Shown piece after piece: positions 8,069-15,515 of a stretch of DNA of 64,000 bases. The notes under the pieces were generated by a model. The model saw only the letters and a list, made by a program, of their open reading frames with translations. It ran no database searches and was not told the DNA's origin. The position numbers and the translations under genes are program-made. The stretch covers positions 7,957,738 to 8,021,737 of the forward strand of contig NZ_LR593886.1 of assembly GCF_901538265.1 (NCBI RefSeq), given 5' to 3'. How positions within the stretch are numbered: position 1 is the first letter of the stretch; every line of letters begins with the position of its first letter. The stretch comes from Gemmata massiliana (GTDB lineage: Bacteria > Planctomycetota > Planctomycetia > Gemmatales > Gemmataceae).

Positions 8069-9394
8069 GTGACCGCACCAGAACCGAGTACCCGTCGCGG
8101 GCTGCCGCACTACGCCTGGATCGTGGCGGGGGTGACCTTCCTCGTGATGCTCACGACGGCCGGCGTTCGTTCGACGCCCGGCGTGCTCATCGTGCCGCTC
8201 GAAACGGAGTTCGGCTGGGACCGCGCGACGATCTCCACGGCGATCGCCGTCAACTTGGCCCTTTACGGGGTCGTCGGGCCGTTCGCGGCCGCGATCATGG
8301 CGCGATTGGGAATCCGACGAACGGTGACCATCTCGTTGACGCTGCTGGCGGCCGGGGTCGCGTCGACGGCCGCTATGAGTGAGTCGTGGCACATGGTTCT
8401 GCTGTGGGGCATCGTCGTCGGTGGCGGGACCGGGATGAGCGCCCTCGTCCTGGGCGCGACCATTGTGAACCGCTGGTTCGTCGAGCGCCGCGGGTTGGTC
8501 CTGGGCGTTTTGACGGCGAGTTCCGCGACGGGCCAATTGGTATTCCTGCCGCTCCTCGCGACCCTCGTGCGGGACCACGGCTGGCGGTCGGCGGTCTTCC
8601 TGGTCGCCGGGGCGCTCGTCTTCGTCGTCCCGTTCGTTGTGCTCTTTCTGCGGGAACGCCCCACGGATCTCGGCCTCCGACCATACGGAGCAAAGGACGG
8701 TGACGCGGTGCCGACCACGGGGGCGGCAACCGTCGTCAATCCGTTTACGGCGGCTCTTGTGGCCCTACGCGACGGGATGAGGTCGCGCGACTTCTGGCTG
8801 CTCGCGGGCAGTTTCTTCATCTGCGGGGCCAGCACGAACGGGCTGATCGGGACGCACCTGATTCCCGCCTGCGCCGATCAAGGCATCCCCGAAGTGCGGG
8901 CGGCCGCGTTCCTGGCCATGATTGGGATTTTCGACATTGTCGGGACCACGATCGCCGGTTGGCTGTCCGACCGGTGGGACAACCGCAAGCTGCTGGCTTG
9001 GTTTTACGGTCTGCGCGGGCTGTCCCTGGTTTATCTCCCGTTCGCGTTCGGCGACGGCGGCTGGGGGTTGACGGCGTTCGCGCTGTTTTACGGTCTGGAT
9101 TGGGTCGCTACTGTACCGCCAACGGTGCGATTGACTGCCGATGCGTTCGGTCGGGAGCGGGCGGGAATCATGTTCGGGTGGGTCGTGGCGGCCCACCAGT
9201 TGGGAGCCGCCTTCGCGACGTTCGGTGCGGGAAGTATGCGGACCTGGTTCGGGGACTACGAAAAGGCGTTCCTGACATCTGGCGCACTGTGCCTCTTCGC
9301 CACGGCGATTGTATTGCAAATCGGTAGGACGCGAACTCGCCCCGGGGCGCCGACCGACCCACAGGCCATATTGAGTGGGGAGAAAGTGACGTGA
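8069..9394 (+). CDS. MFS transporter
   Basis: The product has 441 residues and about 12 hydrophobic segments, the standard size of a major facilitator. Recognisable features are the first helix (HYAWIVAGVTFLVMLTTAGVRS), the GWDRATIS region, a loop matching the motif between helices 2 and 3 (AIMARLGIRRTVT), and the central loop (RERPTDLGLRPYG). The mid-protein segment GWLSDRWDNRKLL is typical of monocarboxylate-type or efflux-type members, so the substrate cannot be read. The start is GTG 8069 behind GAGGAGAA. The stop overlaps the redoxin start by four bases (GTGA), so the two genes are coupled and probably share control by the divergent TetR. Confidence 0.92.
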   Translation: MTAPEPSTRRGLPHYAWIVAGVTFLVMLTTAGVRSTPGVLIVPLETEFGWDRATISTAIAVNLALYGVVGPFAAAIMARLGIRRTVTISLTLLAAGVASTAAMSESWHMVLLWGIVVGGGTGMSALVLGATIVNRWFVERRGLVLGVLTASSATGQLVFLPLLATLVRDHGWRSAVFLVAGALVFVVPFVVLFLRERPTDLGLRPYGAKDGDAVPTTGAATVVNPFTAALVALRDGMRSRDFWLLAGSFFICGASTNGLIGTHLIPACADQGIPEVRAAAFLAMIGIFDIVGTTIAGWLSDRWDNRKLLAWFYGLRGLSLVYLPFAFGDGGWGLTAFALFYGLDWVATVPPTVRLTADAFGRERAGIMFGWVVAAHQLGAAFATFGAGSMRTWFGDYEKAFLTSGALCLFATAIVLQIGRTRTRPGAPTDPQAILSGEKVT

Positions 9395-9957
9395 GCCATC
9401 GAGTCGTCTCGGCGCTGCTGCTCCTCGCGGGTGGGGCGGTATTGGTGCTGGCCTACCTGCTCCCCACGCGAGTCGGGCACCCGGTCACGCCGCTCATGGA
9501 ATCGGCAGCCGACGGTGCGGCCGGTCGAAAGGTGACGACGCTCCCGGCAGGCGGCGATCGGCCGCGGGTAATCGTCTTCGTCCTGCCCGGCTGCCCGTGC
9601 AGCATCGAGTACGAGCCTTACGTACAGCGCCTTCACCGGGCGTATGGCGACCAAGCGGAGTTCATTGAGGTTGTCGCGGGTGATCCCGGTGCGGCCGAAC
9701 AGTGGAAACAACAGCATGCGGCCCCGTTCCCCGTGCTCAGCGACGCCGACGGGAAGATTGCACGCGAGTTCGGCGCCCTCCGATCGGCGTACACCGCTCT
9801 CGTGCTGAACGGGAAGGTCGCCAAACTGTGGCCCGGGTACTCCTCGGAAACACTTGGCGAATTGGGGCGCCTCATCAGCACCGAGACGAACGTGCCCGTG
9901 CGCCCGATCGACACGAACGGGGCTCCGGAGAAGTTGATTTCCGGCTGCTCGCTCTAA
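9391..9957 (+). CDS. Membrane-anchored thioredoxin-fold (redoxin) protein
   Basis: The product has 188 residues. An N-terminal anchor or signal (VVSALLLLAGGAVLVLAYLLP) is followed by a thioredoxin-like domain with the segment VIVFVLPGCPCSIEYEPY. The redox-active position therefore has a Cys-Pro-Cys pair instead of CxxC, as in some AhpC/TSA-type redoxins. The segment FPVLSDADGKIAREFGA is typical of the redoxin family. It starts with GTG inside the stop of the MFS gene, so it belongs to the TetR-controlled operon. The last 17 codons recur as a separate fragment 2 kb downstream, at 11913. Confidence 0.82.
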   Translation: MSHRVVSALLLLAGGAVLVLAYLLPTRVGHPVTPLMESAADGAAGRKVTTLPAGGDRPRVIVFVLPGCPCSIEYEPYVQRLHRAYGDQAEFIEVVAGDPGAAEQWKQQHAAPFPVLSDADGKIAREFGALRSAYTALVLNGKVAKLWPGYSSETLGELGRLISTETNVPVRPIDTNGAPEKLISGCSL

Positions 9958-10026
9958 CTGAATTCAGTCCCCTCGTTACGTCCCAAATATGCGTGCCGTC
10001 CGTGGTCGGTTGGGTGGTACGTTCCA

Positions 10027-10054
10027 ACGGAGCGGGTGGCGCCACCCGCTCTGT
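10027..10054. terminator. Bidirectional hairpin between convergent genes
   Basis: GAGCGGGTGGC and GCCACCCGCTC (10030-10051) form a perfect 22-base palindrome, extended by AAC/GTT. It lies between the redoxin gene (+) and the small lipoprotein gene (-), and TTGTTGG follows it on the plus strand. The lack of a loop means the real fold opens a few central pairs. Confidence 0.55.
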
Positions 10055-10064
10055 TGTTGGTTGG

Positions 10065-10262
10065 CTAATCGGACGCGGCACCGGGCGTCGGCGCCTTTTT
10101 GCCCCCTGCTCCGGGAGTCGTTTTCGGCCCCCCATCAGAGCCGGCCACCTTGGGTAAAGGTTGATCCAGTTTGGTCGGAAGAGCGGTTTCTTTTTTTTCG
10201 CAACCGACGACTAATACGACGGGCACGAAAAAGCAGGCGGCTTTCAAAACGCACTGTCTCAT
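10065..10262 (-). CDS. Small lipoprotein downstream of a DUF1559 gene
   Basis: The product has 65 residues. A signal peptide ends in a lipobox (VVLVVGC, Cys about residue 21) and is followed by a short Lys/Pro/Gly-rich tail (GGPKTTPGAGGKKAPTPG) without a folded domain. The ATG at 10262 has GGAGAAG in front of it; the in-frame ATG at 10283 has none. Small lipoproteins of this kind frequently sit directly downstream of DUF1559 genes in planctomycetes. The function is unknown. The gap to the DUF1559 stop is 106 bases. Confidence 0.75.
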   Translation of the reverse strand: MRQCVLKAACFFVPVVLVVGCEKKETALPTKLDQPLPKVAGSDGGPKTTPGAGGKKAPTPGAASD

Positions 10263-10368
10263 CGACTTCTCCGTGGGATGCAAGTTCTCTGCGAGAAATA
10301 AGGAGGGCGTCCGGTTCCCTCCGAACCGGAGCGCCTAATCTGCAACGGTGTAATTGGCCGGCGCGCGA

Positions 10369-11439
10369 TCAGTTACCGATTTGGCCCGTACTGAAGACGT
10401 CTCCGTCCTGCGCCCCGGACATTTGTTGGTAGACCATCCAGTCGCCTCCGGCCGGGAGCGGGTTGCGGACACCAGTGCTCCCCTGGCGGAGGGTGCGAAC
10501 GGCTCCATCAGCCATTGCGAAATTGACGACGCCCGTGTGCGTGCTCCCGAAACACAGCGGCACACTGGCCGAACTCCCACCCGAACCCGCAGTGGCCGAC
10601 TGCATACCGAATTTCGTCGGCATGGACCCGACACCGAGCCAGGACCAAGCGAAGTCGGGTGTCGTTGCACCAACGGAGCGCCCCAATCCTTCTCCAAAGG
10701 CGAGCGTGTTCGACGTGCCGTCGGTGATCGAAACGATGGTGGTCTTCGAGCGGTTGTAGTAGATCCCGCGGTACTTCTGCAGATTGATACCCGGGCCGTC
10801 CGACGGCGACGACGGGTGACCGTTATCACCGATCGCGCCCGCCACGCCGGTGTAGTTGGTCAGGCCGATGTCGTAGGCGCTACCCCCGGAGAACCAGCCG
10901 TAGGTACACGCATTCGTGCCGCCGGCGACCGACGGGTCCGCCATCGCCAGAATCATCGCCCCGTTCGTCGTCTGCGTAGCGGTGGTGACCGGGTCCGAGG
11001 GGCACTTGAAGGTCTTGACCTTCGTGTACGACAGGCTGAAGTCGGGGTTGGCGCTCCACCAGTTGACCCCGCCGCTCGACGGGAAGGCCACGGTCGTTTC
11101 CAGGGAATACTGGCCCGTGAACTGCTTGAACAGATTGTCCTGTTCAATGTAGGGCAGGATGAAGAACAGCGACCCCACGGACTGCCCGCCCCAGAAGCCG
11201 GTACTGGAGTTCCCGCCCAGGTTGCCCGGGGGGAACCGGCCGTTGGCGCTTTCGTAGTTGTGAGATCCGAGGCAGATTTGCTTCAGGTTGTTCTGGCACG
11301 TCATCCGCGCGGCCGCGTCGCGGACCTTTTGAACGGCTGGCAGGAGCAAACCGATGAGGATCGCAATAATTGCGATCACCACTAACAGTTCGATCAGTGT
11401 AAAGGCACGGCGGAACGAAACAGTACGGACCGAGAGCAT
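10369..11439 (-). CDS. DUF1559 prepilin-like protein
   Basis: The product has 356 residues. It opens with the type IV pilin-like cleavage and methylation segment [21 protein letters not shown] followed by [24 protein letters not shown], the hallmark of DUF1559 proteins. The C-terminal signature is also present (STHTGVVNFAMADGAVRTLRQ). Members are exported through a type II or type IV pilin-like route, are massively expanded in planctomycetes, and have no established function. The start is ATG 11439 behind GGAGACTCGTC; the frame continues upstream but the extra part is not pilin-like. It is the first gene of a probable two-gene unit with the small lipoprotein. Confidence 0.92.
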   Translation of the reverse strand: MLSVRTVSFRRAFTLIELLVVIAIIAILIGLLLPAVQKVRDAAARMTCQNNLKQICLGSHNYESANGRFPPGNLGGNSSTGFWGGQSVGSLFFILPYIEQDNLFKQFTGQYSLETTVAFPSSGGVNWWSANPDFSLSYTKVKTFKCPSDPVTTATQTTNGAMILAMADPSVAGGTNACTYGWFSGGSAYDIGLTNYTGVAGAIGDNGHPSSPSDGPGINLQKYRGIYYNRSKTTIVSITDGTSNTLAFGEGLGRSVGATTPDFAWSWLGVGSMPTKFGMQSATAGSGGSSASVPLCFGSTHTGVVNFAMADGAVRTLRQGSTGVRNPLPAGGDWMVYQQMSGAQDGDVFSTGQIGN

Positions 11440-11912
11440 GACGAGTCTCCAAAACGGGACACGAGCCGGATGAGAGAAATGTGATCGAGTCCGCGCGACC
11501 GTGCGGTCCGAAACGTCGGTGCCACCGACGGGACAAAAGGGACCGAATGAGACGCGCTGGAGAGAAGTCCGGGGTAGGAGGGGTGTTGACGTGGAGATCG
11601 GTGGTTGCGAGTGCCACCGTTTTGCGAGTCGCCAACCTAGAGCTCTACCCCAGTAATGAAGCACATCATTACCGAATTCTCATGAACGTCAATTCTACTT
11701 TTTTCTTTTTTCATCTGTTTTGATGCTCGCGAAGTGGAATTCTTCACCCGGAGGGCTGTAATTGCCGCGATCACCGTACTGTCAATTGACTTGTTTTTCG
11801 GCGATTTTACGGGATTACGAGCCACTAGAACCGATGATTCGTAGTTACGAAACCGCCCGCGGGAGTCACGTCTCATCCTACTGTGAATGCATCGTCCCGC
11901 TGTCCCGCGCTT
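11440..11912. other. AT-richer leader region upstream of the DUF1559 gene
   Basis: About 470 bases with no convincing gene. The part around 11640-11860 is clearly less GC-rich than the rest of the window (for example TTCTACTTTTTTCTTTTTTCATC near 11692) and probably includes the promoter of the minus-strand DUF1559 gene. Short open frames here have no family signature. Confidence 0.5.
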
Positions 11913-11964
11913 GATCGACACGAATGGGGCTCCGGAGAAGTTGACCTCCGGCTGCTCGCTCTAG
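11913..11964 (+). pseudogene. Remnant of a second redoxin gene (last 17 codons)
   Basis: This fragment reads IDTNGAPEKLTSGCSL and a stop, nearly identical to the end of the redoxin protein (IDTNGAPEKLISGCSL). At the DNA level 54 of 59 bases match between 9906-9964 and 11913-11971, including bases after the stop codon. Nothing upstream of the fragment looks like the rest of a redoxin gene. It is a duplicated gene end, left by a recombination, insertion or deletion event. Confidence 0.75.
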
Positions 11965-11976
11965 CCGAATTAGAAT

Positions 11977-12189
11977 TTATCCCACGTCAACGTATACCGG
12001 CGCGAGCCCCTCGCGAAATGGGAACCCGCCTTTGATGAAACTGGTCTCCAGCACCACGTGGCCGTGATCGTATCCCGATTCGATCACCACGCACCCGGCC
12101 TGATCGTAATTGATTGCCCACGATCTGATTATTGTGGTCGGCGGCGTCCGGTCCCCGCGCCGAAGTATTGCGGCCAGCCCCGCTTCCGG
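11977..12189 (-). pseudogene. Start-less coding remnant, unknown family
   Basis: The minus strand holds an open frame of 70 codons ending with TAA at 11977-11979 and preceded by an in-frame TAG at 12190-12192. It has no ATG, GTG or TTG start. The translation looks like a genuine protein end: it contains WAINYDQAGCVVIESGYDHG and VVLETSFIKGGFPFREGLAP and closes VYVDVG. The composition is balanced and not the Arg-rich pattern of shadow frames. I do not recognise the family. The best reading is the 3' end of a truncated gene whose 5' part was lost. Confidence 0.5.
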
Positions 12190-12238
12190 CTATCGTCGGG
12201 TCGTTAGGCTGGTGTTATCCGAACCGGTGAATCGAGTT

Positions 12239-12922
12239 ATGCGGATTCACAGTATTCAGAGTTCGGCTGCAGAGGGCGCGGTGGTGCGAATTGGCGACGT
12301 TTACCTGATTCCTCTGCTGCCAAGCAAACAGGCCGTGGCGACGGTCCTTGGCCTGGGTATTCCGACGTGGAACCTGCTCTCCCAGGTCATGCTCATCGGG
12401 GTCTACGACTACCTAATCGAGGGCACTCCGCCGACGGACTTACCAGAGAGGCTGGTCCGACCGTACTGGTGTATCTGCTCGTTCGTAGAAGAAGGTAAGT
12501 GGTCGTTGATCCAGCGCGGCACCCTAGCAGCATCAACGGGGCCATCCTCGATCGACTCCGTTTGGGCCACGCACGAGTTGTTTCTCGACGACCTGCGACA
12601 GCGGCTCGGGCTGGAGCGGCAAACGTACACAGGTGCCGAATTCACGTTCTCCACGCACTGCCGGGAGTGTGAGGCTGTGTTGCACCAAGGGTTCGCCCGG
12701 TGCCCAAAGTGCCGGGCAATCCGCGAGGAATTCCGCGGACTGGAACAGTTCGTCGCCGACCGAGTAGGTTGTTGCTGCCTCAGCGGTGCGCGGTCAGATG
12801 TCCGCGACTCGGACGGCAGCTACTACTGGGCACCCTACTTTATCGACCGGGTCCGGGCTGGCTCGTCGGGCGGTCCCCCAGACGCCGAACCGGGTGGCAA
12901 GATGCCAACCGATCTTTGCTGA
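12239..12922 (+). CDS. Unrecognised protein with a zinc-ribbon-like segment
   Basis: The product has 227 residues from the ATG at 12239; an in-frame ATG at 12110 would add a non-conserved lead. The N-terminal part contains VVRIGDVYLIPLLPSKQAVATVLGLG, which faintly recalls Imm26-like immunity proteins with a GDxYxIPL opening strand; this is a guess. Around residues 141-160 are two Cys pairs (CRECEAVLHQGFARCPKC) spaced like a zinc ribbon. The C-terminal third is of poor quality and may include a frameshift. The gene lies in a disturbed stretch with remnants on the left and long palindromes on the right, which suits an acquired gene. Confidence 0.5.
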   Translation: MRIHSIQSSAAEGAVVRIGDVYLIPLLPSKQAVATVLGLGIPTWNLLSQVMLIGVYDYLIEGTPPTDLPERLVRPYWCICSFVEEGKWSLIQRGTLAASTGPSSIDSVWATHELFLDDLRQRLGLERQTYTGAEFTFSTHCRECEAVLHQGFARCPKCRAIREEFRGLEQFVADRVGCCCLSGARSDVRDSDGSYYWAPYFIDRVRAGSSGGPPDAEPGGKMPTDLC

Positions 12923-13185
12923 GGTCCACCCGAGGGCGAACGGCTTCCGGTTCTTGAGATCCTCAAGTGGCCTCCGTCGGACAACCAGGCACCCACTCGA
13001 TCGCTACGACGGCGCGCGGGCCTTCGAGTGTCAGCCATGAAACGCTCCTCTGCGCTTTTTCTCCTGCCGACGGTATATATCCACTTGTATTCCTTTGTCC
13101 ACTCGCGTATGATCTGAAGTAGTGTGGGCATTGATGGGTGACCGAGCAGAGCCCACACGCCCCCCAGAACTCGAATCTGGCGAAC

Positions 13186-13260
13186 GGCCGGCGTGTCCCG
13201 GCTGGTGAAGAACTGGAGCTGCAAAGCCCAGGAACCTTTACCAGCCGGGACACGCCGGCC
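13186..13260. repeat. Long hairpin with T-run
   Basis: The 21-base arms at 13186-13206 (beginning GGCCGGCGTGTCCCGG) and 13240-13260 are perfect complements. The stem extends inward by about four pairs with one G-U, leaving a loop of about 25 bases. The right arm is followed by GC and seven T residues, so it could terminate plus-strand transcription from the gene at 12239, about 260 bases upstream. The stem is unusually long for a simple terminator. Confidence 0.7.
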
Positions 13261-13335
13261 GCTTTTTTTGGCGCGCAGAACGCGATGCACAACTCCGCAA
13301 CAAGTGCTGGCACCCTGCCACTCCCAAAGCGGCCG

Positions 13336-13430
13336 AACGAGCCGCGACCGCAAGGGAGCGGGAGGGACTCCCGTTTGTCGTCTCGATTCCATGCACGGGA
13401 AGTCCCGCTCCCTTGCGGTCGCGGCTCGTT
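13336..13430. repeat. Perfect 28-bp inverted repeat, dispersed palindrome family
   Basis: The arms at 13336-13363 (AACGAGCCGCGACCGCAAGG and on to GGGA) and 13403-13430 are exact reverse complements of 28 bases. Further inner complementarity (GGGACTCCCGT with ACGGGAAGTCCC) makes one long hairpin with a short loop. The same core (GCGACCGCAAGGGAGCGG) recurs in a decayed copy at 53537-53620, so this is a dispersed palindromic repeat and not a gene-specific terminator. Confidence 0.8.
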
Positions 13431-13539
13431 ACGCGGAAACGAGGCTAACGCGAGCGCAAATCGCACCCAGATCAGAATTTCACAACTTGTTACGAGAAAT
13501 CGAATTGCGTCGAATCGCTAACAAGTGAGGGTCCGGGAA

Positions 13540-13557
13540 TGTTAGCAAATGTTAGCC
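13540..13557. repeat. GTTAGC tandem motif, copy 1
   Basis: TGTTAGCAAATGTTAGCC contains two GTTAGC half-sites in direct repeat, ten bases apart (one helical turn). The identical 18-mer occurs in inverse orientation at 22466-22483. A partial inverse half-site (CGCTAACA) lies just upstream at 13516-13523. Confidence 0.6.
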
Positions 13558-13613
13558 GCGCGGCGCCCGAGGCCGAACGGAGTTTTCGGCCCACAAGCGC
13601 ACACTGTAGGCGC

Positions 13614-14654
13614 TCAGCTGCTCGCGAGAATGTGCAAGATGTCGGCGTCCTTCACGACGTAGGTCTTGCCCTCGGTGCGGTTCAGGCCCTTCGTCTTGGC
13701 CTCTTTCTCGGAGTAGTGGCACGCGACGAAATCGTCGTACCCGATCACGTTCACGCGGACGAACTTCTCACTCAGGTCTTTGTGAATGCACCCGGCCGCT
13801 TCGACCGCCTCGCACCCCTTCGGGATCGACCACGTGCGGCACTCGTCCTCGCCCACCGTGAAGAACGCTTCGCGGCCCACGCCGTAGAACATCGCGCGAA
13901 CGGTCGCGTCGCGCCGGAACTCGGTCACGCCCAGATCGGCCATGAAGGTCGCCCGGTCCTCGTCGCCCAGCGCGAGCAGCTCGTTCTCCAGTTTCACCGG
14001 GGCCTGCACCGTGTGCGGCTCGAGCGCCAAGAGATCAGCGGGCAGCGGATCATTGAACCCGCTGTCGCCGCGGTTCACGAACGCGATTTCGGGTTTGAGT
14101 GTGAGCAACTGGAAACTGCGCAGCGCCTTGTCTTCGTCCGCGGTCAGCCCGATCGCCGACGCGGGCGTTCCGGCCTCGAACGCGGCCACGACCCGTTGAA
14201 GAAGTGCGAGTTCGGCCTCGTCCGCTTCGCGCTCCTTCGCGGGTTTCGCCTTCTTCAACCCCGCCACGACCTTCGGCACGCGGTTCGACACCACTTCGAG
14301 GTCCGCGAACAGCAGTTCCTCGCGGAACTTCTTGAGCTGGTCGGCGAAATCGGTGCGCGAGAACCCGTCGAGCACGATGACCATGCCGTTCGCCTCGCGG
14401 ATCACCCCGAGCCGGCGCGCGTTGTCCTTTTGCTCGCCGACCATCAGGCCCGGCGTGTCGAGCACCGCGACCTTCGTGTAAGTGGTCTTCTTCGGCTTGA
14501 AGACAGAGGCGATTTTGGCGAGCCGCTCGTCCGGGACGTCGGCCATCGCCGTCTGCCCCTGTTGCACCTTCGACGGGTCCGGTTTCTCGCCGGTCAGCCA
14601 CTCGAATACCGTGCTCTTGCCGGTCCCCGCGAACCCGACCAAGCCCATCTTCAT
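13614..14654 (-). CDS. ychF: YchF-type GTP/ATP-binding protein
   Basis: The product has 346 residues, slightly shorter than the usual 363. The P-loop is GFAGTGKST (residues 7-15). A G3-like motif (LDTPGL) and the partner segment for purine recognition (FVNRGD) follow, with the YchF-style C-terminal TGS domain (GCIHKDLSEKFVRVNVIGYDDF). The family hydrolyses ATP and associates with ribosomes and stress control. Two ATG codons lie four codons apart; the second (14654, MKMGLVGF) has a GTGAGG Shine-Dalgarno at the right distance and matches the family N-terminus. The gene stands alone between palindromes and the GIN-domain gene. Confidence 0.88.
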   Translation of the reverse strand: MKMGLVGFAGTGKSTVFEWLTGEKPDPSKVQQGQTAMADVPDERLAKIASVFKPKKTTYTKVAVLDTPGLMVGEQKDNARRLGVIREANGMVIVLDGFSRTDFADQLKKFREELLFADLEVVSNRVPKVVAGLKKAKPAKEREADEAELALLQRVVAAFEAGTPASAIGLTADEDKALRSFQLLTLKPEIAFVNRGDSGFNDPLPADLLALEPHTVQAPVKLENELLALGDEDRATFMADLGVTEFRRDATVRAMFYGVGREAFFTVGEDECRTWSIPKGCEAVEAAGCIHKDLSEKFVRVNVIGYDDFVACHYSEKEAKTKGLNRTEGKTYVVKDADILHILASS

Positions 14655-14706
14655 GGCGAACCTCACGTGTTTGTGGGAGCGCGTGCCCCTCGTGATAGAG
14701 TACGAA

Positions 14707-14738
14707 AACGCGAACAGGGGGCGGTTGCCCCCTGTTCG
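14707..14738 (-). terminator. Terminator of the GIN-domain gene
   Basis: CGAACAGGGGGC (14711-14722) and GCCCCCTGTTCG (14727-14738) form a 12-bp stem with a four-base loop. Read on the minus strand it follows the GIN-domain stop by 21 bases and is trailed by GTTTTCG. Confidence 0.8.
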
Positions 14739-14759
14739 TCGAACGCATCTCGGTGTGAG

Positions 14760-15488
14760 TTATTCCAGCGGGCGGACGCTCCCGGCCCCGCTCACCTTCT
14801 GTTCGAGCTGCGGGGTGCCCTTGTACCGGACCCCACCCGCACCCGAAACGTTGGCCTTGAGTTCACGCGCGGCCCACACGTTTGCGTGCCCCGCACCGGA
14901 CACCCGCACTTCTCCGGTCGCGGATTGCAAGCCCGTGGCGTCGATCTTTCCCGCCCCGGAGAGTTTGAACACGGTCCGCGTTGCGGTGCCGGTCGCGGTT
15001 GCCTTCCCCGCGCCGCTCAGGTCCAGTGTGAGTTCCTTGTAGTTCACGTCACGCAGCGTCGCGGTACCGGCGCCGGACAGTTTCACCTTCAGGTCGTCGC
15101 CGGTGAACTTCTCGACCGTCACGTTCCCCGCACCGGAAACGCTGAGGTTATCCAGTTGCGGCACCGTGACCACATACGCGATCTTCGTTTTGGGGCGCAT
15201 CGAAGAGGAGCGCGTCGAAAGGCGGAGCTTGCTCCCGTTCGATTCGGACACGAGCAGTGGCAGGATGTTGTCGTCCGCGGTGACCCGCAGCGAGGCCACG
15301 TCGCCCTGCTTAATCGTCACATCACCGACGCCCGAGAGCGTGACCTCGGACACGGAACCGATCGAGCGCTCTTCGGTAACCGAGTGACCGGAACCCTCGA
15401 CCGTGGGCCGGGTGACCGCCCAGGCAAACATCCCCCCGAACCCCAGCGCGGCGACGTACAGCGAGTGTTTGATGGCCCAGCGGATCAT
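14760..15488 (-). CDS. Exported GIN-domain protein (DUF2807)
   Basis: The product has 242 residues. After an N-terminal anchor or signal (SLYVAALGFGGMFAWAV) comes a beta-helical domain made of repeated strands with the recurring phrase LSGAG or VSGAG, about every 20 residues. That periodic SGAG pattern is typical of the head GIN domain (DUF2807), usually found in cell-surface adhesin-like proteins. It is likely periplasmic or surface-exposed. The start ATG at 15488 lies 27 bases after the stop of the metallo-hydrolase gene on the same strand, so the two are probably co-transcribed. A terminator follows. Confidence 0.85.
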   Translation of the reverse strand: MIRWAIKHSLYVAALGFGGMFAWAVTRPTVEGSGHSVTEERSIGSVSEVTLSGVGDVTIKQGDVASLRVTADDNILPLLVSESNGSKLRLSTRSSSMRPKTKIAYVVTVPQLDNLSVSGAGNVTVEKFTGDDLKVKLSGAGTATLRDVNYKELTLDLSGAGKATATGTATRTVFKLSGAGKIDATGLQSATGEVRVSGAGHANVWAARELKANVSGAGGVRYKGTPQLEQKVSGAGSVRPLE

Positions 15489-15515
15489 GATGCCCCCGGA
15501 AATGAAGCCGACGGC

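Larger units (their letters stand above)
12923..13613. other. Non-coding stretch rich in palindromes
   Basis: About 690 bases without a convincing gene. It holds two long near-perfect inverted repeats (13186-13260 and 13336-13430) and a GTTAGC tandem motif (13540-13557). The part at 13060-13110 is AT-rich and carries short minus-strand frames without start or family signature. Confidence 0.6.

Noticed and set aside
11637..11921. 94-codon minus-strand frame upstream of the DUF1559 gene
   Set aside because: Lys/Arg/Ser-rich translation with no motif and no Shine-Dalgarno. It lies in the probable promoter region.
12835..13466. Minus-strand frames of 185 and 167 codons across the palindromes
   Set aside because: They run through the long inverted repeats, change character along their length, and have no consistent coding signal.
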